Assembly (NCBI RefSeq): GCF_047729555.1
Contig: NZ_CP159825.1
Span: forward strand, 620,001 to 684,000
Origin: Porticoccus sp905181945
Lineage (GTDB): Bacteria > Pseudomonadota > Gammaproteobacteria > Pseudomonadales > Porticoccaceae
Direction: 5' to 3'
DNA: 64,000 bases
Shown here piece after piece: positions 1 to 8,120 of the stretch. A program made the translations under genes and the position numbers. Under the pieces are notes generated by a model that was not told where the DNA came from, made no database searches, and saw only the letters and a program-made list of their open reading frames with translations. Within the stretch, counting starts at the first letter, position 1; every line of letters begins with the position of its first letter.

Positions 1-1
1 T

Positions 2-382
2 TTAATCGTAAGTCTCAGTGCGCCCCCTGATGCCCGGCAAGGGGAAACGAGACTGGATTGCGTTACCTATAGATTGCCGTGGATACCTGATTCACCGCGA
101 TCACAAAAACCCCGAATGGAGGACTGGTTGTTAGCGAAAGGTGTTTCAAGGGGTAGTCCATCTCCTTGGCTCCGCTGGCAATGGTTGAGCAGAGAATCGA
201 ATGACCTCATCATGGATGCTATCGGATTGGTATTAGATGGCCTTCCGGCTGATATTTTTGGATTAGAGGCGAGGAGTGATGGGTTGATAATATACTGGAA
301 GGAGCACGGAGGATTAGAAGATGTGATTACCGTCTATAAGCTGCTTTTCTTGCTAAGAAAAAATATATGCAGTAATGCTTAG
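2..382 (+). CDS. C-terminal part of an unrecognised protein (5' truncated by window edge)
   Basis: The reading frame is open from base 2 and ends at a TAA at 380-382, so about 127 C-terminal residues are visible and the true start lies outside the window. The visible part is rich in Trp and Arg (WLRWQWLSRES), followed by a stretch that reads like a small alpha/beta fold (DLIMDAIGLVLDGLPADIFGLEA). I do not recognise the family. It lies upstream of topA on the same strand with a 250-bp gap and so is probably a separate transcription unit. The composition looks coding, but identity is unknown. Confidence 0.5.
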   Translation, partial: LIVSLSAPPDARQGETRLDCVTYRLPWIPDSPRSQKPRMEDWLLAKGVSRGSPSPWLRWQWLSRESNDLIMDAIGLVLDGLPADIFGLEARSDGLIIYWKEHGGLEDVITVYKLLFLLRKNICSNA

Positions 383-635
383 AAGTAAATTTTTATAAAT
401 AAAAGTAAAATTTTCTTGGCCAACCTACTGCTTGTCGATGTATATTCATGCTTCGTTGATACTTTCTGTTTAATCTAAATAGATGCTCTTCGTAATAAGT
501 TATTCTTCAAGCTTTTAGTAGTCATTGTACCAATAAAGCGACCTCAAAGAGGGCGTGTGGTCCTTTTTGGTAAAGAAATTGGCAATGGGTAGGCTTTATC
601 GTAGTTAAATTTAATTTAATGAGTAATATAATTCA

Positions 636-3272
636 ATGGGAAAATCATTAGTTATTGTTGAATCGCCAGCCAAAGCCAAGACCATCAATAAATATTTGGG
701 CTCAGAATTTATTGTCAAGTCAAGTATTGGGCATATTCGCGATGTATCAAAGGGTGTGCCGACGACTGATCCTTTGGCTCGATCTCGAGCTGCTGCTATC
801 ACCCGCAGTATGCCGACTGAAGAGAAGATGATCCATAAAATAAAAAAAGCCAGGGAAAAGCTGTTTAGCTCCATGGGAATCAACCCAGAAAAAGATTGGC
901 AGGCTCGATACGAAATTTTGCCCGGAAAAGAAAAAGTAGTCGCTGAACTTAAAAAATTAGCCAAAAATGCCGATACTATTTATCTGGCCACAGATCTGGA
1001 TAGAGAGGGTGAAGCAATAGCTTGGCATCTTAGAGAAATTATTGGTGGCAGCGAAGATCGCTACAAAAGAGTGGTATTTAACGAAATTACTAAAAAAGCC
1101 ATTCAGGAAGCTTTTTCTAAACCGACTGAGCTTGATTTAGATCGCGTAAATGCTCAGCAGGCTCGCCGCTTCTTGGATCGTGTGGTGGGATTTATGGTTT
1201 CTCCATTACTTTGGAGCAAAGTTGCTAGAGGCTTATCAGCTGGCCGAGTTCAGTCGGTCGCAGTTAAGCTAATTGTAGAGCGAGAAAGAGAAATTAAGGC
1301 ATTTGATCCAGATGAGTATTGGACATTGCATGCAGACCTTGAGTCCGGATCTGGCGAAAAAATTCGTTTCGAAGTAAAGAGCTTCTCGGGCGAAAACTTT
1401 CTACCTGAAAATAAAGAGCAAGCACATGCAGCTATGGAAGCCTTGCACCCTGCTAGCTACAGTATAATTAAGCGTGAAGACAAACCTACAGGGAGCAAGC
1501 CCTCTGCTCCTTTCATCACATCAACCCTACAGCAGGCTGCTAGCACTAGGCTTGGGTATGGCGTTAAAAAAACTATGACTATGGCTCAACGCCTTTACGC
1601 AGGGGGATACATTACATACATGAGAACAGACTCAACCAATCTCAGTGCTGATGCTGTCACGGCATGCAGGGGTTATATTGAACAACATTTTGGCAAGAAA
1701 TATTTACCAGAAAAACCTAATACTTACAGTAGCAAATCGGACGCACAAGAGGCACATGAGGCTATTCGACCCTCGAATGTTGATATTGCGCCTGATGATT
1801 TGATTGACATGGATGACGCAAAACAGCTCTATCAGTTGATTTGGCAACAATTTCTTGCCTGTCAAATGATGCCTGCTGAATTTACTAGTACCACAGTAAA
1901 GGTTGGGGCGGCTGACTATGAGTTAAAAGCTAAGGGCCGTGTTATGCGCTTTGATGGATACCTTAAAGCATTGCCATTGCTCCGTAAAAAAGATGATGAT
2001 GACGAGCTGCCTGACCTCTGTGTCGGCGATGTAATGAAATTGAATATTTTGGTACCTTTGCAGCATTTCACTAAGCCTCCGCCCCGTTTTTCTGAAGCCG
2101 CCTTGGTTAAGGAGCTGGAAAAACTGGGAATTGGTAGACCTTCCACCTATGCAGCAATTATTTCAAGAATTCAGGAGGCTGGTTACGTAAGAGTGGATAA
2201 TCGGCGCTTCTACGCAGAAAAAATAGGCGATATTGTTACAGTTCGTTTAAATGAAAGCTTTTCTGATCTTATGGATTATGGCTTTACTGCTGCAATGGAA
2301 ACCCATCTTGATGATGTAGCAAGCGGAGATCGCAATTGGAAAGATGTTTTGAATCATTTTTATGTTGATTTTTCTGCAAGCCTATCCAGAGCTGAGTCCG
2401 AAGAGGGCGGTATGCGGCTTAATGAGCCGACATTAGTTGATTTAGATTGCCCGCGACAAGATTGTCGGAGGCCAATGACTATTAGAACTGGTGCCACGGG
2501 AGTCTTTTTGGGCTGCTCTGGTTATAGTTTACCTCCTAAGGAGCGATGCAAAAGTACCCTTAATCTCACTTCTGGCGATGAGGCCATCAATGTTGATGAT
2601 GATGAAGCAGAGTCGCGACAGTTAATCCATAAGCATCGTTGTGGGATTTGCGACACAACTATGGATAGTTATCTTGTTGATACAACCAGAAAGCTTCATA
2701 TTTGTGGAAAAAATCCTAGTTGTTCAGGCTTTGAGGTTGAGAAAGGAGTTTTTGTGCTCAAAGGCTATGAGGGCCCATCTCTATCGTGTGATAAGTGTGG
2801 AATGGATATGCACTTAAAAGATGGTCGATTCGGAAAATATTTCGGTTGCACTTCGGAAGATTGCAAGAACACCCGCAAGCTTCTTAGAAGCGGAGAGGCT
2901 GCTCCACCAAAGATGGACCCAGTACCAATGCCAGATTTGCTGTGTGTTAAAGTAGAAGATCATTATATATTGCGAGATGGCGCTGTAGGTATTTTTCTTG
3001 CTGCAAGCCAATATCCTAAACATCGAGAGACAAGAGCGCCGCTTGTAGTTGAATTGATTCCATATAAAGATGCAATTGACTCCAAGTATAAGTATCTTTT
3101 TAGTGCTCCTCAGCAGGATCCAGAGGGCCTGCAAGCACTTGTGCGGTTTGATAGAAAGAACAAAGTGCATTATGTTCAGACTGAATTAGGCGGAAAACCT
3201 ACGGGGTGGAAAGGGCGTTATACTGATGGCTGCTGGAAGATAGAGGATGGTCGCAAAGTGACTAAAAAATAA
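636..3272 (+). CDS. topA: DNA topoisomerase I (omega protein)
   Basis: Type IA topoisomerase that relaxes negatively supercoiled DNA through a transient 5'-phosphotyrosine link. The N-terminal TOPRIM domain begins SLVIVESPAKAKTI and contains the acidic metal-binding motif in YLATDLDREGEAIAWHL. The catalytic tyrosine is Tyr328 in the ITYMRTDS motif. The C-terminal third has three Cys4 zinc-ribbon modules (CPRQDC...CSG...C, CGIC...CGKNPSC, CDKCGM...CTSEDC). At 878 residues it has the normal length for proteobacterial TopA. Its position next to the DUF6586 gene and lexA matches the Pseudomonas order. No strong Shine-Dalgarno precedes the ATG, but the N-terminus matches the family. Confidence 0.97.
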   Translation: MGKSLVIVESPAKAKTINKYLGSEFIVKSSIGHIRDVSKGVPTTDPLARSRAAAITRSMPTEEKMIHKIKKAREKLFSSMGINPEKDWQARYEILPGKEKVVAELKKLAKNADTIYLATDLDREGEAIAWHLREIIGGSEDRYKRVVFNEITKKAIQEAFSKPTELDLDRVNAQQARRFLDRVVGFMVSPLLWSKVARGLSAGRVQSVAVKLIVEREREIKAFDPDEYWTLHADLESGSGEKIRFEVKSFSGENFLPENKEQAHAAMEALHPASYSIIKREDKPTGSKPSAPFITSTLQQAASTRLGYGVKKTMTMAQRLYAGGYITYMRTDSTNLSADAVTACRGYIEQHFGKKYLPEKPNTYSSKSDAQEAHEAIRPSNVDIAPDDLIDMDDAKQLYQLIWQQFLACQMMPAEFTSTTVKVGAADYELKAKGRVMRFDGYLKALPLLRKKDDDDELPDLCVGDVMKLNILVPLQHFTKPPPRFSEAALVKELEKLGIGRPSTYAAIISRIQEAGYVRVDNRRFYAEKIGDIVTVRLNESFSDLMDYGFTAAMETHLDDVASGDRNWKDVLNHFYVDFSASLSRAESEEGGMRLNEPTLVDLDCPRQDCRRPMTIRTGATGVFLGCSGYSLPPKERCKSTLNLTSGDEAINVDDDEAESRQLIHKHRCGICDTTMDSYLVDTTRKLHICGKNPSCSGFEVEKGVFVLKGYEGPSLSCDKCGMDMHLKDGRFGKYFGCTSEDCKNTRKLLRSGEAAPPKMDPVPMPDLLCVKVEDHYILRDGAVGIFLAASQYPKHRETRAPLVVELIPYKDAIDSKYKYLFSAPQQDPEGLQALVRFDRKNKVHYVQTELGGKPTGWKGRYTDGCWKIEDGRKVTKK

Positions 3273-3334
3273 TTTATAGCCATAAAAACTAAATCTAAAA
3301 TTATCGGAGATAACCGAAAGGAGTAAAAACCATC

Positions 3335-3853
3335 ATGAACCCTTATCTTTCTGTGGTGAACCAAAAGATACTTTTTTGTGATATTTTACTAAATCAAGGT
3401 GCTTCAAAAAAAGATTATTTAGAGGAAAATAACTCGCATCAATTCGAAATCGTTTTATGTCAGTCAGCACTTTATCAGATTGAATGCGCTTATCTCAATT
3501 ACTTGAGAGAGATTGCTGCTACATATCAATATAAATTAGCTGAATCAATCTTTTCTGTACAGGGCTTGGATGCGGGGCTTCGTGGCATCAACAAAGAGCC
3601 GAGCGAAATCCAAGAAATTAAAAGCTTGACAGAGAGTAGCTCTAGTTGGCTTTTTCAGCTTCTCGCTGCTTTTAAACAGTTGTCGTTGCCCCCTTCTTTA
3701 GAGGTTGGTAAAAGCCATACCCAGTCTTCTTCTTTGCTTGAAGTTAAGCAGCTGGATGATGACATACACTTAAGTTACCAGTTGCTAGCAGCCTGGAGGC
3801 AAGATTTTGTTGAAATGATTAAGAGGCATCGAGAGCTTATGTATGAATGTTGA
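3335..3853 (+). CDS. DUF6586 family protein, unknown function
   Basis: A 172-residue mostly helical protein that appears to match the small conserved gene between topA and lexA in Pseudomonas (DUF6586-like). The N-terminus MNPYLSVVNQKILFCDILL followed by an ALYQIECAYLNYLREIA segment fits that family: an N-terminal helix and a hydrophobic helix that often includes aromatic residues. A clear AAGGAG at 3318-3323 precedes the ATG. There is no signal peptide or membrane segment. No biochemical role is known to me; the family assignment comes from memory of the neighbourhood and the sequence pattern. Confidence 0.7.
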   Translation: MNPYLSVVNQKILFCDILLNQGASKKDYLEENNSHQFEIVLCQSALYQIECAYLNYLREIAATYQYKLAESIFSVQGLDAGLRGINKEPSEIQEIKSLTESSSSWLFQLLAAFKQLSLPPSLEVGKSHTQSSSLLEVKQLDDDIHLSYQLLAAWRQDFVEMIKRHRELMYEC

Positions 3854-3945
3854 TGTTTGTTAGCGTATTTTTGTAAATGCCTGCTTAGTATTCGCAAGCA
3901 CCTCTGTTATAATTTTCTGTATTATTTAATAGATGGAATGATTGA

Positions 3946-4197
3946 ATGTCTTTTTTTGAAATAGTTGTGCTACCTAATGGCGATATTGCCCTCAAAAGAG
4001 GCAATGATACTGATGAACCGTTAATTCGTATTTCCTTTTCAAGGGAAGTTGAAGGGTTTTCGGATGAATCAAAAATTGATCTTGCTAAAGTTATGATTGA
4101 AGCAGGAATTGATTTGTTTGATAAGATGGATCTGGATATTCTGCAGTCAGCAGAAGAGGAAAATAATTTTTCCGGTACATCTCGCCTGATCCATTAG
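3946..4197 (+). CDS. Small conserved acidic protein next to lexA
   Basis: An 83-residue soluble acidic protein beginning MSFFEIVVLPNGDIALKR. It resembles the short hypothetical protein encoded beside lexA and topA in Pseudomonas-type gammaproteobacteria. It has a beta-hairpin-like N-terminus (VVLPNGDIALKRG) and an amphipathic helix (LAKVMIEAGIDLFDKM). It is convergent with lexA, with a 16-bp gap. The position suggests it was retained with the topA-lexA block, but no function can be inferred. Confidence 0.75.
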   Translation: MSFFEIVVLPNGDIALKRGNDTDEPLIRISFSREVEGFSDESKIDLAKVMIEAGIDLFDKMDLDILQSAEEENNFSGTSRLIH

Positions 4198-4213
4198 ATT
4201 TAAGTTAGCTTAA

Positions 4214-4831
4214 CTAAAATTTTGTCCTAAGCACCCCTACACTAACACCCTCAATTGTAAAATTTTGTGCTCTCAAGTCAACGAGGATTGGATCCAATTC
4301 CTCGTTTTCTGGTACTAAAATTACCTCATAGGCGTTAGGGCTTACTTTTAGGCGCTTCACAGTCACTTCGTCCTCAATTCTTGCAACTACGATTGCTCCG
4401 TTTTCTGCAGTATTTGTTTTATGGACAGCAAGGAGATCGCCGTCCATTATTCCGATATTTTTCATACTTCGGCCCTGAACTCTTAATAAAAAATCTGCTC
4501 TAGGGTGGAACATGTCTGGAGCCACCTTTAGATAGTCTTCAATATTTTCAATTGCCAAAATAGCTTCCCCGGCTGCTACGCGTCCAACCAAAGGCAATCC
4601 GCTATGCTCTTCCTCTAGCAGGCGAATTCCTCGAGAGGTTCCAGAGATCATTTCAATTGCACCCTTTTTGGCTAGCGCTCTTAAGTGCTCTTCTGCTGCA
4701 TTGGGCGATTTAAAACCAAATTCAGTAGCTATTTCAGCCCTAGTAGGCGGATAACCAGTCGCCTGAATATGCGTCTTGACCAGGTTGAGAACTTGCTCTT
4801 GCCTTGCCGTTAGAGAGGAATTACGCATCAT
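4214..4831 (-). CDS. lexA: LexA, SOS-response repressor and autoprotease
   Basis: LexA represses SOS genes and inactivates itself when RecA filaments form. The N-terminal winged helix (residues about 1-70, LTARQEQVLNLVKTHI...YPPTRAEIA) binds DNA. The self-cleavage bond is Ala87-Gly88 in GRVAAGEA. The catalytic dyad is Ser122 (GRSMKNIGIMDGD) and Lys159 (VTVKRLK). Its 205-residue length is standard. A canonical CTG-N10-CAG box lies 65-85 bp upstream of the start, so the gene is very likely autoregulated. Two adjacent ATG codons are possible starts after a GGAAACA sequence. sulA, which accompanies lexA in Pseudomonas, is not present here. Confidence 0.97.
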   Translation of the reverse strand: MMRNSSLTARQEQVLNLVKTHIQATGYPPTRAEIATEFGFKSPNAAEEHLRALAKKGAIEMISGTSRGIRLLEEEHSGLPLVGRVAAGEAILAIENIEDYLKVAPDMFHPRADFLLRVQGRSMKNIGIMDGDLLAVHKTNTAENGAIVVARIEDEVTVKRLKVSPNAYEVILVPENEELDPILVDLRAQNFTIEGVSVGVLRTKF

Positions 4832-4893
4832 TGTTTCCTTTTTTACGCTGAAATTTACTATTTATGTTAAATTTATAGCTGTTAATAAATATA

Positions 4894-4913
4894 GACTGTA
4901 ATTATTAACAGTA
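4894..4913 (-). promoter_or_regulatory. LexA (SOS) box upstream of lexA
   Basis: CTG at 4896-4898 and CAG at 4909-4911 are separated by 10 AT-rich bases (CTGTAATTATTAACAG), matching the gammaproteobacterial SOS consensus CTG-N10-CAG. A degenerate second copy, CTGTTAATAAATATAG at 4879-4894, shares the left half-site and differs in the last (TAG for CAG). The pair would mirror the tandem boxes of E. coli lexA. The site lies about 65 bp upstream of the lexA ATG. Confidence 0.85.
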
Positions 4914-5085
4914 TATGTTTAAAGCTACATTAATATCAAAGGATTTTTTCGGACAATTAGATGACTTGGTTTTCTGACTAGCTTCTTTATTCTTTACTAC
5001 AGGGTCCGGATATTAAATTATAGTGCTTACTCAAAAAATAATTAATCTATTATTAAGTAAAAATGTACCCATATCTGGTTTACTA

Positions 5086-5112
5086 TTGACAGCATATAAT
5101 TGAGCTTATACT
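5086..5112 (+). promoter_or_regulatory. Predicted sigma-70 promoter of nagZ
   Basis: TTGACA at 5086-5091 and TATACT at 5107-5112 are near-consensus -35 and -10 hexamers. Their 15-bp spacing is shorter than the ideal 17. They end about 28 bp before the nagZ ATG, which is preceded by AAAGGAAGG. The rest of the 309-bp lexA-nagZ interval (4832-5140) holds the LexA boxes and otherwise AT-rich sequence with no gene that I can see. Confidence 0.5.
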
Positions 5113-5140
5113 AGTGAGCTAGATTTCAAAGGAAGGTGTT

Positions 5141-6160
5141 ATGTTATTAGGGTCTTTAATAATTGACTTGAGCGGCCTTTCGCTAAGTGCCCCCGAACAG
5201 CATTTATTAACAAACCCACATATTGGTGGGGTTATCTTTTTTTCAAGAAATTTTCAAAGTAGAGAGCAGATAACATCTCTGACCTCTGACATTAGAATGA
5301 TAAGACCAGATCTTTTGATTTGTGTCGATCAAGAGGGCGGGAGGGTGCAGCGTTTTCGTGATGGGTTCACTAAAATTCCGCCGATGAAGACTCTAGGGGA
5401 GATTCTAGGTTCTAGGTCAGAATATGCAGAGAAATTTATCAAGGATTGCGGATGGTTGATGGCCTCCGAAATAGTGGCATGCGGCATAGACTTTAGTTTT
5501 GCTCCCGTCCTTGATTTAGATAAAGATAAATGTCAGGTAATTGCAGACCGATCTTTTTCTGATAACCCAGTTCTGGCAACGAAGGCGGCCAAATTGTTTA
5601 TTGAAGGCATGCATGAAGCTGGAATGGCTGCTACTGGAAAACATTTTCCAGGCCACGGAGGTGTAAGTGCTGATAGCCACCATGAAACTCCCTTGGATCA
5701 AAGGTCTTTAGAGGAGCTACGTGGTCACGATCTTATCCCTTTTACGAGTCTAGCTGATAGCTTAGATGCAATAATGCCAGCGCATATTATTTATCCTAAG
5801 ATTGATTTAAATGCTGTAGGATTTTCAGAGTTATGGTTAAAGAAAATCTTAAGACAAGAGTTGAAATTTGATGGAATTATTTTTAGCGATGATTTATCTA
5901 TGAAGGGTGCAGATATTGTTGGTGGTTACACAAACAAAGCTAAAGCTGCACTTCAGGCTGGCTGTGATATGGTTTTAGTTTGCAATAATCGGAAGGGTGT
6001 TATTGAGGTGCTAGATTTTTTAGAATCCTACAACTGGGTGCCATCAGCAAGATTATCCAGAATGAGTCGCCAGGTAACATTATCATGGGATAGCTTGATT
6101 GAAGATGATCGGTGGAAATCAGTGAATGCAAAGCTCTTAGCTTTACCTAAAGGCAAGTAA
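5141..6160 (+). CDS. nagZ: Beta-N-acetylglucosaminidase NagZ (GH3), peptidoglycan recycling
   Basis: Cytosolic family 3 glycosidase that removes GlcNAc from GlcNAc-1,6-anhydromuropeptides during wall recycling, producing the 1,6-anhydroMurNAc-peptides that also act as AmpR signals. The family signature KHFPGHG is at residues 167-173. It is followed by the flexible loop with the conserved Asp-Ser-His (SADSHHETP). The aspartate pair Asp250/Asp251 in FSDDLSMKGA contains the nucleophile. At 339 residues it is of normal size. The start follows a good Shine-Dalgarno (GGAAGG). The gene is transcribed with the MscS-type channel gene 34 bp downstream. Confidence 0.95.
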   Translation: MLLGSLIIDLSGLSLSAPEQHLLTNPHIGGVIFFSRNFQSREQITSLTSDIRMIRPDLLICVDQEGGRVQRFRDGFTKIPPMKTLGEILGSRSEYAEKFIKDCGWLMASEIVACGIDFSFAPVLDLDKDKCQVIADRSFSDNPVLATKAAKLFIEGMHEAGMAATGKHFPGHGGVSADSHHETPLDQRSLEELRGHDLIPFTSLADSLDAIMPAHIIYPKIDLNAVGFSELWLKKILRQELKFDGIIFSDDLSMKGADIVGGYTNKAKAALQAGCDMVLVCNNRKGVIEVLDFLESYNWVPSARLSRMSRQVTLSWDSLIEDDRWKSVNAKLLALPKGK

Positions 6161-6193
6161 AGCTTAACGTAGAATTAATAAGGAATAGTTGTT

Positions 6194-7291
6194 ATGGCAG
6201 TTTTAGAAAATTGGCTAGTTGATTTGACAGGCGGCTATTATCTGTGGGTGTTGGAGATTTTTTTGCTTGTTATCCTTGCATTTGTTATGGCGCAAATGGC
6301 TAACAAGCTGATAAATTTTCTTGAGAGTCAAGCCGCTAAGTCTAAAACAGTTTGGGACGATGCGATTATTGAGGCCTCTAGGCGCCCCGCTGTTTGGGCT
6401 ATATGGATTATCAGTTTTAATTTAGCGGCGTCTGTAGCTTCAAAAGCTGCAGGTTCAGAAATTCATGAGTTTATTGGCTCGATTAATCGAGCCGCTATAA
6501 TTTTTCTTTGCGCCTTATTTTTGGTTAACCTGATTAAACGGGCGGAGCGTAATTTGTCTCACCCTGAATATACGATAGAGCCATTCGACGCGGCCACAGC
6601 TAAAATAGTGAGCAAATTATTGCGCGCCTCAGTCATTATCACAGCAATTTTGATTGCGATGCAGTTATTTGGGTACAGTATTTCTGGATTGCTTGCATTC
6701 GGTGGGGTGGGGGGGCTGGCTATTGGTTTTGCTGCCAAGGATCTCTTGGCTAATTTTTTTGGTGGCCTGATGCTTTATTTTGATCAGCCATTTAAAGTTG
6801 GAGACTGGGTTAGATCTCCAGATCAAGAAATCGAAGGTACTGTGGAAGATATTGGGTGGCGTTTGACTAGGATCAGAACATTTGACCAGAGGCCGCTATA
6901 CATACCAAATTCTATTTTTAATAGCATATCTTTAGAAAACCCATCGAGAATGTTGAATCGCCGTATATATGAAACGGTAGGCATTCGTTATGATGATCTA
7001 GATAAAATGGAAGAAATTGTCTCAGACGTTCATAAGATGCTGTCTGAACATAAAGATATTGATAGCAACCAAATATTAATCGTGAATTTTGATGCCTTCG
7101 CCGCTTCTTCGGCCGATTTCTTTATTTACACTTTTACCAAAACGACCAAATGGGTGCTTTATCATAAAATCAAACAAGATGTGTTACTAAAAGTGGCTAG
7201 CATTATCGTAAAGCATAATGCAGAAATAGCATTTCCAACTTCAACATTGCATATGAGGTCTGATCCGGCTGTTCATGATGAGTCAAATTAG
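6194..7291 (+). CDS. MscS-family mechanosensitive ion channel
   Basis: Inner-membrane channel of the small-conductance mechanosensitive family, which releases solutes on osmotic downshock. There are about four hydrophobic segments. The last is the glycine/alanine-rich pore helix (GGVGGLAIGFAAKDLLANFFGG), followed at once by the FDQPFKVGDWV beta-domain motif, which is diagnostic of MscS. A cytosolic vestibule domain occupies the C-terminal 150 residues. At 365 residues it has an extra N-terminal helix compared with MscS itself, closer to the YnaI/YbdG-like group. It probably shares the nagZ transcript. Confidence 0.9.
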   Translation: MAVLENWLVDLTGGYYLWVLEIFLLVILAFVMAQMANKLINFLESQAAKSKTVWDDAIIEASRRPAVWAIWIISFNLAASVASKAAGSEIHEFIGSINRAAIIFLCALFLVNLIKRAERNLSHPEYTIEPFDAATAKIVSKLLRASVIITAILIAMQLFGYSISGLLAFGGVGGLAIGFAAKDLLANFFGGLMLYFDQPFKVGDWVRSPDQEIEGTVEDIGWRLTRIRTFDQRPLYIPNSIFNSISLENPSRMLNRRIYETVGIRYDDLDKMEEIVSDVHKMLSEHKDIDSNQILIVNFDAFAASSADFFIYTFTKTTKWVLYHKIKQDVLLKVASIIVKHNAEIAFPTSTLHMRSDPAVHDESN

Positions 7292-7379
7292 CTTTGTTAT
7301 TAGTTTATAGCGACACCAAAGAAAATAATTTTTTGCAATATGGACGCTTGAGGATTGCAGATTTTATTGATTTGAATCT

Positions 7380-8120
7380 TTACGGATGTTCGATATTTTG
7401 AATCTGGACGGCTTCTTCTGATTTTTTATATTCAGTTACCAGGACAATTACTCCCAATTTTGGGTGATCTAGGTATGTTGCTTTGTTCGCAAAAACTCTG
7501 GTGGATTGATTAAGCCTAAAAATTTCTATAATGGATGTATTTGCAGCCGTGCCTGCCTTTTCTTTAAAAAAAGAAAACCTTTTTTTGGTTTCTTTTGATT
7601 TTTCAAAAATTTTCCCCCATATGTCTGCCTCAAAACGAAGATAATTGTTTTTTATCAATCGAATATTGCCTTCTAATTCGTGATTTTGACCATAATTTTC
7701 CCCACCTTTAATTGATACCCATGGGCTTTCTTGTTCCTTTAAGCTCGGTTGGCGCCATGATTCATGGTAAAGAATATTATAGTTTTGAGAAGATATGATT
7801 TTTGTGTGTTCGCGGTTCATTATTAGGTCTTTTTCTTCAAGAGCAACAAAAGATTCTTCTTTAGAAGGGATATTGCCTTGAAGGACTTCAAGATTAACAA
7901 AACCTCGGCTTGCAGCAGTTAAGCCCTTTAGGTCGCGAATATTTTTAGGATAATTGATACTCATTTTGCTTGGATGCCGTTCTTTATCTGCAGGACCTGT
8001 TTGACTAAAGATAATAACTTCAACTTGGTACCAGTCTGCCCAGCTTTGTTGTGTTGCCAGAACGGCGAAAGGTAGCATAGAAAAAGTCAAGAATATCGTA
8101 TATTTTGATAGTATTTTCAT
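7380..8120 (-). CDS. CsiV-like periplasmic peptidoglycan-associated protein
   Basis: The protein has a Sec signal peptide (residues about 1-29, ending QQSWA) and then the segment WYQVEVIIFSQ, the hallmark of the CsiV family. Vibrio cholerae CsiV binds peptidoglycan and activates PBP1A through LpoA, and its gene is adjacent to mfd, as here. The ATG overlaps the mfd stop codon by 4 bp, indicating translational coupling. At 246 residues it fits the family. The role in wall synthesis is inferred from homology and position; the C-terminal half has few landmarks. Confidence 0.75.
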   Translation of the reverse strand: MKILSKYTIFLTFSMLPFAVLATQQSWADWYQVEVIIFSQTGPADKERHPSKMSINYPKNIRDLKGLTAASRGFVNLEVLQGNIPSKEESFVALEEKDLIMNREHTKIISSQNYNILYHESWRQPSLKEQESPWVSIKGGENYGQNHELEGNIRLIKNNYLRFEADIWGKIFEKSKETKKRFSFFKEKAGTAANTSIIEIFRLNQSTRVFANKATYLDHPKLGVIVLVTEYKKSEEAVQIQNIEHP

